Assembly: GCA_023665805.1 (NCBI GenBank)
Contig: JAMPDJ010000001.1
Span: 62,001-126,000, forward strand
Reading direction: 5' to 3'
Length of the DNA: 64,000 nucleotides
Source of the DNA: Bacteroides sp.
GTDB taxonomy: Bacteria; Bacteroidota; Bacteroidia; Bacteroidales; Bacteroidaceae
In this document: piece by piece, positions 35,075-42,732 of the stretch
How positions within the stretch are numbered: the stretch's first letter is position 1
How the letters are laid out: the number at the start of each line of letters is the position of its first letter
Notes under the pieces: generated by a model
Told to the model about the DNA's origin: nothing
Databases searched by the model: none
The model's input: only the letters and a program-made list of their open reading frames with translations
Translations under genes and position numbers: made by a program

Positions 35075-37138
35075 TCAGTTTCTGAACTTCAGTTTGTCGT
35101 TGTCTGCTTCCACTATTATTGGATTGGACTTGTCCAAAGAACCGGAAAGCATGGTCTTGCTCAGGTCGTTGAGGAGCAGGCGCTGTATGGCGCGTTTTAC
35201 TGGGCGTGCACCGAAATCCGGGTCGTATCCTTCTCGTGAGAGGAGGTCTATGGCATCGGGGCGGATGTCCAGCGTGATGTCTGCATCACGGAGACGCTTC
35301 TTGATGATTTCCAGTTGCAGGCATACTATGTCATGTATCTGTGCTTCGGTCAAAGGTGTGAAGGTGATAATCTCGTCCACACGGTTGAGGAACTCGGGAC
35401 GCACGGTACGGAATAGTTGTTCGTGCGTGTAGTTGGAGGTCATGATGATGATGGTGTTCTTGAAGTTGACTGTTCGGCCTTTACTGTCTGTCAAACGTCC
35501 GTCGTCAAGGACCTGCAACAGGGTGTTGAAGACATCCGGATGAGCCTTTTCTATCTCATCGAAGAGCACCACGCTGTATGGCTTGCGTCGTACGGCTTCG
35601 GTCAACTGGCCACCCTCGTCGTAACCTACATAGCCCGGAGGGGCACCTATGAGGCGTGTTACGGAGAACTTCTCCTGATATTCGGACATGTCTATTCGCG
35701 TCATCATCCGTTCATCATCGAAGAGGTATTCCGCCAAAGCTCTTGCCAGTTCTGTTTTACCTACGCCGGTGGTTCCCAGGAAGATGAATGAGCCTATCGG
35801 GCGTTTGGGGTCTTGGAGAGCGGCACGACTACGTCGCACGGCATCACTGACGGCTTGTATGGCATTATCCTGACCTATGACGCGTTGGTGCAACTCATTT
35901 TCCAAGTGCAGCAGTTTGTCACGTTCGCTGGTTTTCATACGGTTCACCGGTATACCGGTCCAGCGGCTTACCACATCTGCGATGTCGTCTGGAGTAACTT
36001 CCTCGCGTAACAGTTTCGATGCACCCAGGGAGTGTGTATGCTCGGCCAGTTCCTTGTCCAATGCCGGCAACTGGCTGTAGCGTATTTCTGCCACGCGGGC
36101 ATAGTCACCTTCGCGTTCGCGTTGTTCTGCCTCTCGACGCAGAGCCTGCTGGCGATCCTTGATGGTCTGAATTTGTTCGGCTTGGGCCTTCTCCGTCTGC
36201 CACTGCTGACGCATGGCCGTCTCCTCTTTCTTCAGAGCATCAATCTCCTCTGTCAGCTCGTCCAATTTGGCCTTGTCCTTTTCGCGTTTGATGGCCTCGC
36301 GCTCAATTTCCAGCTGTCCAAGACGACGGGTCAGTTCATCCAGCTGTTCCGGTACGGAGTCGCGTTCCATTCTCAATCGCGCGGCAGCCTCGTCCATAAG
36401 GTCAATGGCCTTGTCCGGAAGGAAACGGTCTGTGATGTAGCGGTGTGACAGTGTGACGGCTGAAATGATTGCATCGTCCTGGATACGCACACGGTGATGT
36501 TGCTCGTACCTCTCGCGCAGTCCGCGCAGGATACTGATACTGGATGGGACATCCGGTTCGTCCACGGTGACGGTCTGGAAACGTCTCTCCAAGGCTTTGT
36601 CCTTCTCGAAGTACTTGCGGTATTCGTCCAGGGTGGTTGCACCGATGCTACGCAATTCACCTCGTGCCAAGGCAGGTTTCAATATATTGGCGGCATCCAT
36701 GGCACCTTGTGTCTGTCCTGCTCCAACGAGTGTGTGTATTTCGTCTATGAAGAGTATTATTTCACCTGCGCTTTGTGTCACTTCCGAGATGACACCTTTC
36801 AGACGTTCTTCGAACTCTCCTTGATACTTGGCACCGGCAATCAGTGCACCCATGTCCAGGGAGTATATTTGTTTTCCTTTCAGGTTCTCGGGCACGTCAC
36901 CGCGTAATATGCGATGTGCCAGACCTTCCACAATGGCAGTCTTGCCGGTACCGGGTTCGCCTATGAGGATGGGATTGTTCTTTGTGCGGCGGCTTAGAAT
37001 CTGCAGCACACGACGGATTTCTTCGTCTCGACCAATCACCGGGTCGAGTTTTCCTTGCTTGGCATCCTCCACCAGATTGCGTGCAAAGCGGTCGAGAGCT
37101 TTCTCTTGGTTTTGCTGATTGTTCATGTTGTTCTGCAT
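35075..37138 (-). CDS. clpB: ClpB-type disaggregase lacking the N-terminal domain
   Basis: A 687-residue AAA+ chaperone, against about 860 in typical ClpB. It opens directly with the linker to NBD1 ([16 protein letters not shown]). NBD1 has Walker A GEPGTGKT and Walker [11 protein letters not shown]. The long coiled-coil M-domain (about 250-400) is present, which marks it as ClpB rather than ClpA/C. NBD2 has GTTGVGKT (usual GPTGVGKT) and [13 protein letters not shown]. Two pieces are missing: the whole Clp_N domain, with an in-frame TAA 15 nt before the ATG, and about 30 residues between MTSN and RPEFLNR in NBD2. It likely still threads aggregates together with DnaK, but substrate intake may differ. 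Confidence 0.92.
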   Translation of the reverse strand: MQNNMNNQQNQEKALDRFARNLVEDAKQGKLDPVIGRDEEIRRVLQILSRRTKNNPILIGEPGTGKTAIVEGLAHRILRGDVPENLKGKQIYSLDMGALIAGAKYQGEFEERLKGVISEVTQSAGEIILFIDEIHTLVGAGQTQGAMDAANILKPALARGELRSIGATTLDEYRKYFEKDKALERRFQTVTVDEPDVPSSISILRGLRERYEQHHRVRIQDDAIISAVTLSHRYITDRFLPDKAIDLMDEAAARLRMERDSVPEQLDELTRRLGQLEIEREAIKREKDKAKLDELTEEIDALKKEETAMRQQWQTEKAQAEQIQTIKDRQQALRREAEQREREGDYARVAEIRYSQLPALDKELAEHTHSLGASKLLREEVTPDDIADVVSRWTGIPVNRMKTSERDKLLHLENELHQRVIGQDNAIQAVSDAVRRSRAALQDPKRPIGSFIFLGTTGVGKTELARALAEYLFDDERMMTRIDMSEYQEKFSVTRLIGAPPGYVGYDEGGQLTEAVRRKPYSVVLFDEIEKAHPDVFNTLLQVLDDGRLTDSKGRTVNFKNTIIIMTSNYTHEQLFRTVRPEFLNRVDEIITFTPLTEAQIHDIVCLQLEIIKKRLRDADITLDIRPDAIDLLSREGYDPDFGARPVKRAIQRLLLNDLSKTMLSGSLDKSNPIIVEADNDKLKFRN

Positions 37139-37227
37139 AGTTGTTTGTTTTTATGTCTGCCTAAGTATGGCAAGTATCATGCAAAGACTTGAATATCAGC
37201 CAAAATGTCCTGAAATAGGACGTTTTG

Positions 37228-38094
37228 TCATGAACAGGGGGACATGTTTTCCAAAAATGGACTCACTATGTGCTCGGTACGTTCCCATAGCTCCTGCATC
37301 TTTGGGTGGCGTGTGTACTTTTCGCCAAGGTTCACAATGTGGCGTGAGCGATAGAAGTTTCCCGTTTGGCTTTCCACGTCGCTGTCCAGCAGCAGGTACA
37401 CTGCGGTGTCGGCACCCTGTTGGGGAGTGCGGATGAGCGGACGGAAGACAAGATCTGTTAGCGGGTCGAAGAACATCTGCAAGCGTATTATTCCCGTGTC
37501 CACTATGCCTGGGTCTACGGCGTTCACCGTTATGCCGCGATCGCGCACCCTGCGTGCAAGTTCCATGGTGAAGAGGATGATGGCCAACTTGCTGTTACTG
37601 TACGGGCGGAAACGTATGAACCATCCACGGCACCCTTGTTCAAAGAACTGTGGAAAGTTTAGCCGTCCCAGTGGATGCACGCATGAAGCCATATTCACGA
37701 TACGAGCTCCGGCAGGCATAATGGGTAGGAGCAGTCTGGTGAGCAGGTACGGTCCTACATAGTTGACACTGACGGTACGTTCCAATCCGTCCACCGTGTA
37801 GTGGCGACCTGTTTCCAGCGTGCCGGCATTGTTCATCAACAAATCCACGCGGCCGAACCTCTCACGTATGATGTCGGCAAACTCCTTGACGGTACGCAGG
37901 TTGGCCAGGTCTATTCCAATGACCTCGATGTCGGGGTTGCCTGTTTCCCGTTGCAATTGCCGGCATTTCTCCTGCGCCTTCTTGGGACAATAGCATGCCA
38001 TGATGGTATGGTATCCTGCCTGTGCCACGGCACGTGTTTCCACCATGCCCATGTCTCCGTTTGCTCCTGTGACTATTGCTATTTTGGTGCTCAT
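37228..38094 (-). CDS. Short-chain dehydrogenase/reductase
   Basis: A 288-residue classical-type SDR of the retinol-dehydrogenase-like group. The cofactor loop is VTGANGDMGM (TGxxxGxG variant), with LLMNNAGTL (NNAG), the catalytic Ser in VNMASCVHP, and the YxxxK pair in YSNSKLA. VNAVDPGIVDTGI follows. It probably uses NAD(P)H to interconvert an alcohol and a ketone. It lies downstream of an FMN oxidoreductase and a 5-alpha-reductase homologue on the same strand, but 370 bp away with a repeat array between, so cotranscription is uncertain. A hydroxysteroid substrate is a hypothesis from context. Confidence 0.87.
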   Translation of the reverse strand: MSTKIAIVTGANGDMGMVETRAVAQAGYHTIMACYCPKKAQEKCRQLQRETGNPDIEVIGIDLANLRTVKEFADIIRERFGRVDLLMNNAGTLETGRHYTVDGLERTVSVNYVGPYLLTRLLLPIMPAGARIVNMASCVHPLGRLNFPQFFEQGCRGWFIRFRPYSNSKLAIILFTMELARRVRDRGITVNAVDPGIVDTGIIRLQMFFDPLTDLVFRPLIRTPQQGADTAVYLLLDSDVESQTGNFYRSRHIVNLGEKYTRHPKMQELWERTEHIVSPFLENMSPCS

Positions 38095-38464
38095 GTGTTA
38101 ATTATATATAATAGTAGGATATGGAAGAACACGCCATTATTTAGTATCCATACGTTGGTTGTCAGAGTATAACGGGTACCATTTCGGCAGCTATTCTGAA
38201 CATTCGTGAATTCTCACCCTCAAATTCGAGAATTCGCAAGTGAATATTCGTGAATTCAAAGGTGAGAATTCGCGAATTTGTGATGCGCCACTCGTGGGAC
38301 TTGACTCTACCGCACGTTTAATCTTTGACCGACATTAAACCAACAGATTCATATCATCGGTGCTTTTATATTATTTGTTTATCCGTGCCGGATGCAACCA
38401 AGCCTGCCTTTTGGTGACGTGGCATACCTGATGGAATGACTCTGATGACATATTCTGACTCCAG
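38095..38464. other. Intergenic region upstream of the SDR gene
   Basis: 370 bp containing the third 22-bp-period repeat array (38202-38289). No gene or clear TAnnTTTG box for the SDR was found. Confidence 0.6.
38202..38289. repeat. 22-bp-period repeat array, copy 3 (ATTCNNGAAT x4)
   Basis: ATTCGTGAAT (38202), ATTCGAGAAT (38224), ATTCGTGAAT (38246) and ATTCGCGAAT (38268) at exact 22-bp steps. The first 15 bases of unit 1 equal those of the other two arrays. Here the array lies 108 bp upstream of the SDR start, so a regulatory role is possible at this site. Confidence 0.87.
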
Positions 38465-39706
38465 TTATTTCAGTGTGCTCTGTTCGCGTTCAATACGTTC
38501 TATCTCGCGTACCAAATCTTTGGGCAGTGCCTCTTCCAAGTGGTGGTGGCATGCCATCTCAAGGGAATACATGCGTCCTATGCAATAGTTGCTGTGTCCG
38601 CAACCGCAACGGTGATGCTGGTCTTCTCTCAGACGGTTCACGAAGTCCGTTTCGTTCAGCAGGCTTCGTGCCATTTGCACTGCCTCGAAACCGTGTCCAA
38701 GAACTTCGTTGATTTTGTCTCCGGCCACCAGGCCGCCAACGTATATGAACTTCATGTCGGGCAATGCCTGACGGAACTTGATGGCATCTTCCAAAAAGAA
38801 AGCCTCCTCGTACTTCATGGTTGGTATCATCATCCTGCCGCACATGCGCACGCCGTACTTCAGCCACCACTTGTCCATATAGTGCGTCATGGTGCGTATG
38901 GGCATCTCTCCGCGCATCACATACATGGGTGTCGCACTCACCAGGCCACCGCTCAGAACAATGGCATGCACGCCCAAGTCCTGCAATCGTTTGGCTATCT
39001 GCATACTTTCCTCCAAAGTGGTTCCCGGCTTCTTGAGGCCGTCGCGCATGTTCATTTTCACTATTACTGCCATGTCGTTGCCGGCTGCCTTTACGGCCTC
39101 CTTTATGCACATGGTCATGAAGCGCATACGGTTTTCCAGTGAACCGCCGTACTCATCCTTGCGATGATTGAAGTATGTGTTGAGGAACTGGTCAATCAGG
39201 TAGCCATGTCCGCAATGAATTTCCACGCTGTCGAAGCCGGCCTCGTGCGCCAGGTTCACAGCATTGCCAAAGGCTTTTGCCAAGTCTGGCAGTTCCTCGG
39301 CACGCAGGCCTCTTACGAGAGTTGGCGAGTATAGATTGAATCCCGTGCATGCCCCTACAGGGATGCAACCGCAGATGTCCTTATGGCTCATGTTGCCGCA
39401 GTGTCCCAACTGTATGCCGGCGGCTGCACCTTCGCGGTGGATGCCATCTGTCAGATGCCTCAGTCCCGGTACTATCTCAGGACGCATTACCAATTGGCGG
39501 TCAAAACTGAGTCCGCTCTCCGTCACGGCGGCATACGCCACTGTGGTCATGCCTATGCCACCGCGTGCCACAGCCGTGTGGTAGTCATAGAGTTGCTGAC
39601 TGGGTTCGTGTCCAGGGCACATGCTCTCAAAGGCTGCGCTGCGAATGGTGCGGTTGCGAAGCGTCAGCGGCCCTATGTGTGCCTGTTCGAATATCTTATT
39701 TTCCAT
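38465..39706 (-). CDS. NADH:flavin oxidoreductase (old yellow enzyme / enoate reductase family)
   Basis: A 413-residue FMN TIM-barrel enzyme. It begins IFEQAHIGPLTLRNRTIRSA and has GIQLGHCGNMSH, VEIHCGHGYLIDQFL (substrate His/Tyr-type block), RKDEYGGSLENRMRF and FIYVGGLVAGDKINEVL (phosphate loop). The C-terminus carries cysteines in HRCGCGHSNYCIGRMYSLEMAC, suggesting a small Fe-S or zinc site as in 2,4-dienoyl-CoA reductase relatives. The FAD/NAD half of the large enoate reductases is absent. It likely reduces an activated C=C bond. It is 42 bp downstream of a 5-alpha-reductase homologue and probably cotranscribed. Confidence 0.9.
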   Translation of the reverse strand: MENKIFEQAHIGPLTLRNRTIRSAAFESMCPGHEPSQQLYDYHTAVARGGIGMTTVAYAAVTESGLSFDRQLVMRPEIVPGLRHLTDGIHREGAAAGIQLGHCGNMSHKDICGCIPVGACTGFNLYSPTLVRGLRAEELPDLAKAFGNAVNLAHEAGFDSVEIHCGHGYLIDQFLNTYFNHRKDEYGGSLENRMRFMTMCIKEAVKAAGNDMAVIVKMNMRDGLKKPGTTLEESMQIAKRLQDLGVHAIVLSGGLVSATPMYVMRGEMPIRTMTHYMDKWWLKYGVRMCGRMMIPTMKYEEAFFLEDAIKFRQALPDMKFIYVGGLVAGDKINEVLGHGFEAVQMARSLLNETDFVNRLREDQHHRCGCGHSNYCIGRMYSLEMACHHHLEEALPKDLVREIERIEREQSTLK

Positions 39707-39748
39707 GATAATTATGTTTGAAACAAGTTCTCTCGTGCGCGTGTATTT

Positions 39749-40510
39749 TTAATATATATAAGGTATGATCCTTTTGCGTTTCCCTACAGTCTCGGTGCCG
39801 AACTCTTTGCGGTATCTGTTATTGATGGCATTTGCTCGTGGAATCAGGTTGGCGGCTGTCCACCACACGAACATCCATGCAGCAGGATTGCCCAACAGTA
39901 TTGCAAAGCCGGTCCATTCCACCAATTCGCCCAAATAGTTGGCACTGGTAACATAGTCAAACATTCCTCCGGTAGGCAGGTAGTGCCGCGTGTCTCCGGG
40001 GCGGCGCAGATTGCGTATGGTATGGTCTGCGCGCATGTGAGTGTATATGCCCAGCAGGAAGACGATGAGTCCCGTCCAGAAGTTCCATCCAGTCACGTAC
40101 TGTATGGGGTCGGCATATACTGCCTGTGGAAAGCGCATGACACTGGCGCAGATAAGTCCGCCGTTTACACTATTGAACAATGCCCCCATGGCGATGATGC
40201 TCAGTGGCATACGGCTGTTACCTTGCATCAGCAAGGGGAAAACAAAACTTCGATAGATGTAATGCAGGGCATACAGTGACAGAAAGAACACCTGTAGCCA
40301 ATTGGGCGTGAAGCCCAAGCTTCCTACGGCCACCGTCACCAATGCCGGAGACTCCATCAGGAACCATCCCCAACGGTTGTTGATGCTATACCCCCATTTG
40401 CCGGAATGGAATTTGCCGTAACCGGCATCTACAAAGTACAGAGTGACAAATACGCACAGGCCCGTCAAGGCCATTATCCATAAGATGATGTGATAGTCGT
40501 TTATATTCAT
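39749..40510 (-). CDS. 3-oxo-5-alpha-steroid 4-dehydrogenase (steroid 5-alpha-reductase) family membrane protein
   Basis: A 253-residue integral membrane enzyme with about six helices. The C-terminal half is strikingly like mammalian steroid 5-alpha-reductases: FDYVTSANYLGELVEWTGFA and the terminal KRIIPYIY, corresponding to the ANYFGEIxEW and IIPF blocks of SRD5A1. HMRADHTIRNLRRPG, near residues 160-175, is the NADPH-binding region. The family reduces the delta-4 double bond of 3-oxosteroids. I use ATG 40510; the longer frame to 40657 crosses the promoter (-7 box 40613-40620). It heads a unit with an FMN oxidoreductase. Confidence 0.88.
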   Translation of the reverse strand: MNINDYHIILWIMALTGLCVFVTLYFVDAGYGKFHSGKWGYSINNRWGWFLMESPALVTVAVGSLGFTPNWLQVFFLSLYALHYIYRSFVFPLLMQGNSRMPLSIIAMGALFNSVNGGLICASVMRFPQAVYADPIQYVTGWNFWTGLIVFLLGIYTHMRADHTIRNLRRPGDTRHYLPTGGMFDYVTSANYLGELVEWTGFAILLGNPAAWMFVWWTAANLIPRANAINNRYRKEFGTETVGKRKRIIPYIY

Positions 40511-40612
40511 AATCTCCAAAATGTTTTTTACCGCATGTACTGTTCTTGTCGTATCTGCCGTGGTGAACTGCCACGGTACGAGTGATACCTCGGGATAATC
40601 GCTTGTTGTGTG

Positions 40613-40620
40613 CAAAGTTA
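40613..40620 (-). promoter_or_regulatory. -7 promoter box of the 5-alpha-reductase unit
   Basis: TAACTTTG on the minus strand, about 100 nt before ATG 40510. The -33 element is not clear. Confidence 0.5.
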
Positions 40621-40806
40621 GTGCTTTTTTATTCCAAACATGCTTGTTATCGGACAAATAGTCGTTATTCAGACAAAAATATCTTCTGACAATGCCAATC
40701 TGATTCTGCTGCTATGGGAACGTCGTTGAACTGTAGTGCAAAAGGTCTTTGCTGCTTTTGGATAATCCTCATTTGTAAGTAGAATGTTGTGATACTGCGT
40801 ATATGT

Positions 40807-40858
40807 TTTGTGGGATAGAATTATTAAGCGTATCTTTGTATCGTTTAATGATACAAAG
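40807..40858 (+). promoter_or_regulatory. Promoter and inverted repeat upstream of the haem-uptake operon
   Basis: TTTG (40807-40810), 20-bp gap, TATCTTTG (40831-40838). A 9-bp inverted repeat, CTTTGTATC (40834-40842) and GATACAAAG (40850-40858), starts inside the -7 box and spans the expected start of transcription, a good operator position. Confidence 0.65.
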
Positions 40859-40865
40859 GAGATAC

Positions 40866-41423
40866 ATGCTTAGTTTTTCCGATAGTATGCGATGCCTGTC
40901 CTTGGCCTTGTTCCTAATTATGTGCGCTTCATGTCTGATGTTGTCATGCACTCAGGACAATGTGCACATGCCTGCAGAGGAAACAAATACTGATACTTGG
41001 GAAACCCGCACGGTCGATTGTCCCGGAGTGCTTGCCACTACCGTGCCGTTGATGCAGGAATACCTGCAAGGCACGATACTGACGGAGATGACTGTGCATG
41101 TGGATAACTGCAATACAGCGCATTCGGGATACGTGGACGTGCGTACCGAGGCGTTTGAAATCAATGACCCGTTTGTGACAGAGATGTTGGGCAAGGCCAT
41201 AGAGATAGGGAGGATGGAGATTGGAGACGTGGAATATGCAGCCTTCCCTACTGGAGGAGGGTACTTGAAGAAAGAAGCGTTTGAAGTGCAGGCGGGCGAG
41301 TATCGTACTCGCGGTTCACTATATGGTGAACTCTCATCTGCCGGACGGCTGACTCTTACGCTTAGTTACCGACCGGGCACCATGCCATTTGAGATAGTCA
41401 GTGAATTTGAGACAAACCAATAA
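40866..41423 (+). CDS. Calycin-like lipoprotein
   Basis: A 185-residue lipoprotein. The signal region MRCLSLALFLIMCASCLMLSC ends in a lipobox (LMLSC). The rest is a beta-barrel-like domain ending SAGRLTLTLSYRPGTMPFEI, the signature end of the Bacteroidetes calycin-like family (small lipocalin-type barrels found beside HmuY). I chose ATG 40866, preceded by AAAGGAG (40855-40861); ATG 40848 and 40887 are alternatives. First gene of a five-gene unit with another calycin-like protein, HmuY, a TonB receptor and a YgbA-like protein. A role in binding haem or another small ligand at the surface is likely but inferred. Confidence 0.75.
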   Translation: MLSFSDSMRCLSLALFLIMCASCLMLSCTQDNVHMPAEETNTDTWETRTVDCPGVLATTVPLMQEYLQGTILTEMTVHVDNCNTAHSGYVDVRTEAFEINDPFVTEMLGKAIEIGRMEIGDVEYAAFPTGGGYLKKEAFEVQAGEYRTRGSLYGELSSAGRLTLTLSYRPGTMPFEIVSEFETNQ

Positions 41424-41438
41424 ATTTAGGAGAAGCAT

Positions 41439-41780
41439 ATGAGAAAGATTTTTGCTATGGGCATAGCCTTGTTGAGTGTGGTGTTGTTTTCCGGATGCAG
41501 CAATGAGGAAGGTCCCTCGGGCAATGCACAAGGGACATATATTGTGGAACGTACCATAAACATGCGTGTGCCGCCCACGTTTCCCTTCACTCCTGTGACC
41601 CATCAGACAAAGGTTACCATCAAGGCGGAGAACGAGAACTTCGTGAACGTCACGCTGCCGGGTGTTACTTATAATCTTGAAGGGCAGGACATGGAATTGC
41701 CGACATTGATTCTTCGCAACATCCCGGTGTTGGACGATGGCAACGGCGGAGTGAAGATTCCTCACCATGAATTCAATTAG
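41439..41780 (+). CDS. Calycin-like lipoprotein, truncated by in-frame TAG
   Basis: A 113-residue lipoprotein as read, with signal MRKIFAMGIALLSVVLFSGC (lipobox FSGC) and a good SD (TAGGAGA about 7 nt upstream). The barrel domain stops early at a TAG (41778-41780). Reading on in the same frame gives the expected end of the family (see 41781-41918). The product lacks the last two or three beta-strands of the barrel and is probably unstable unless the TAG is read through. It follows the first calycin-like gene after 15 bp. Confidence 0.7.
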   Translation: MRKIFAMGIALLSVVLFSGCSNEEGPSGNAQGTYIVERTINMRVPPTFPFTPVTHQTKVTIKAENENFVNVTLPGVTYNLEGQDMELPTLILRNIPVLDDGNGGVKIPHHEFN

Positions 41781-41918
41781 AATGTGAATAAGAAGAGTGT
41801 CATAGGCGTTGTCGAGGGAGAGATTGAGGCAGACGGAGACTTGGAACTGGATGTTGAGTTCAAGTATGGGACGATGCCATTTTATATAATTCAGGAATAC
41901 AAGAGCCTGGAGCATTGA
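41781..41918 (+). pseudogene. In-frame remainder of the calycin-like gene after the TAG
   Basis: Immediately after the TAG the same frame stays open for 45 codons to a TGA at 41916-41918. It encodes VVEGEIEADGDLELDVEFKY followed by GTMPFYIIQEY, which aligns with the end of the upstream calycin-like protein (SSAGRLTLTLSYRPGTMPFEI). The TGA overlaps the next gene's ATG (TGATG). The gene is therefore one intact coding sequence apart from a single nonsense codon. Confidence 0.75.
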
Positions 41919-42727
41919 TGTCTGTTCCACATATAATGAAAAGATACCGTAGTGCCGTTGTATTATGCTTGGCTTCTATGCTGATGGCAGGATGCAACGG
42001 TATTTTTGATGGCATATACGATGCTCCGGTGACTGACTCGGAACTGCGCCTCGGGTTCAATGACAGCGGACAACCAGGACGTTTTACAATCCTGCTGGAT
42101 GTTAGAGACTACGACAAATGGCTGTATTTGGATTTGCATCGCCGCACCATGGACACGAGGCCAGTGCCTACATCTCTCACTGGCGAGTGGGACGGGCGGA
42201 GCACCATGGCACGCTATCATGTCGTGGGAACTCGCTATGAGTTCTTGGAGGACAAACCCGTAGATACGCAGGCCGAGCCTTCGGAATGGGATTTGGCAAT
42301 ACATCATTTCGATGTTCGTACCAATGGCGGAGCAGTATTGCGCACTGATTATGTCTCGGTAGACATTGTTCCGGAGGCTTGCGATGCCATTGGTATTGCG
42401 AGTGGGGAATTTACCACCGACTGCTGGACGCAACACCAGTGCATAGTAGATTTATCGGGTATGTTTGATCGAAATATCTGGTATCAGTCCTCTATGGTGA
42501 ACACTGTATTGACGGAATGGGTGAAGATGGACTTTTCCACTCCTCCTCCCAAGTACGAAGCGAGTCGCCGCGTTTATATCTTGCGTATGTCGGACGGCAG
42601 CATGGCGGCACTGCAGTTGAAAAGTTATATGAGCGAGGCCGGAACCAAGGGCTTCCTCACGATAGATGTACGTTATCCCTTGGCTTCTAACCAAGAGGTG
42701 AACCACAAGAATGTCAAGTACGAGTAG
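41918..42727 (+). CDS. HmuY-family lipoprotein
   Basis: A 269-residue lipoprotein with lipobox LMAGC (Cys about residue 25). The mature domain has the HmuY pattern: LLDVRDYDKWLYLDLHRRT near the N-terminus (compare the W.Y.DL of HmuY), SEWDLAIHHFDVRTNGGAVL (WD.A.H...V.TNGG) and a C-terminal MSDGSMAALQLKSYM...GFLTIDVRYP block. HmuY captures haem at the surface and passes it to a TonB receptor, which follows after 5 bp. The ATG at 41918 overlaps the preceding TGA; ATG 41936 is an alternative. Confidence 0.85.
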   Translation: MSVPHIMKRYRSAVVLCLASMLMAGCNGIFDGIYDAPVTDSELRLGFNDSGQPGRFTILLDVRDYDKWLYLDLHRRTMDTRPVPTSLTGEWDGRSTMARYHVVGTRYEFLEDKPVDTQAEPSEWDLAIHHFDVRTNGGAVLRTDYVSVDIVPEACDAIGIASGEFTTDCWTQHQCIVDLSGMFDRNIWYQSSMVNTVLTEWVKMDFSTPPPKYEASRRVYILRMSDGSMAALQLKSYMSEAGTKGFLTIDVRYPLASNQEVNHKNVKYE

Positions 42728-42732
42728 ATGAA

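Larger units (their letters stand above)
40511..40865. other. Divergent promoter region between the reductase and haem-uptake units
   Basis: 355 bp with promoters for both sides: minus-strand box at 40613-40620 and plus-strand promoter at 40807-40838. No gene is supported. Confidence 0.6.

Noticed and set aside
38540..39142. Forward ORF of 200 codons rich in His and Gln
   Set aside because: Antisense to the FMN oxidoreductase; its composition follows from the opposite strand's codons.
41778..41780. TAG as a recoded sense codon (pyrrolysine or suppressor code)
   Set aside because: Other genes in the window end in TAG, and no pyrrolysine machinery or other internal TAG was seen; a point mutation or base error is simpler.
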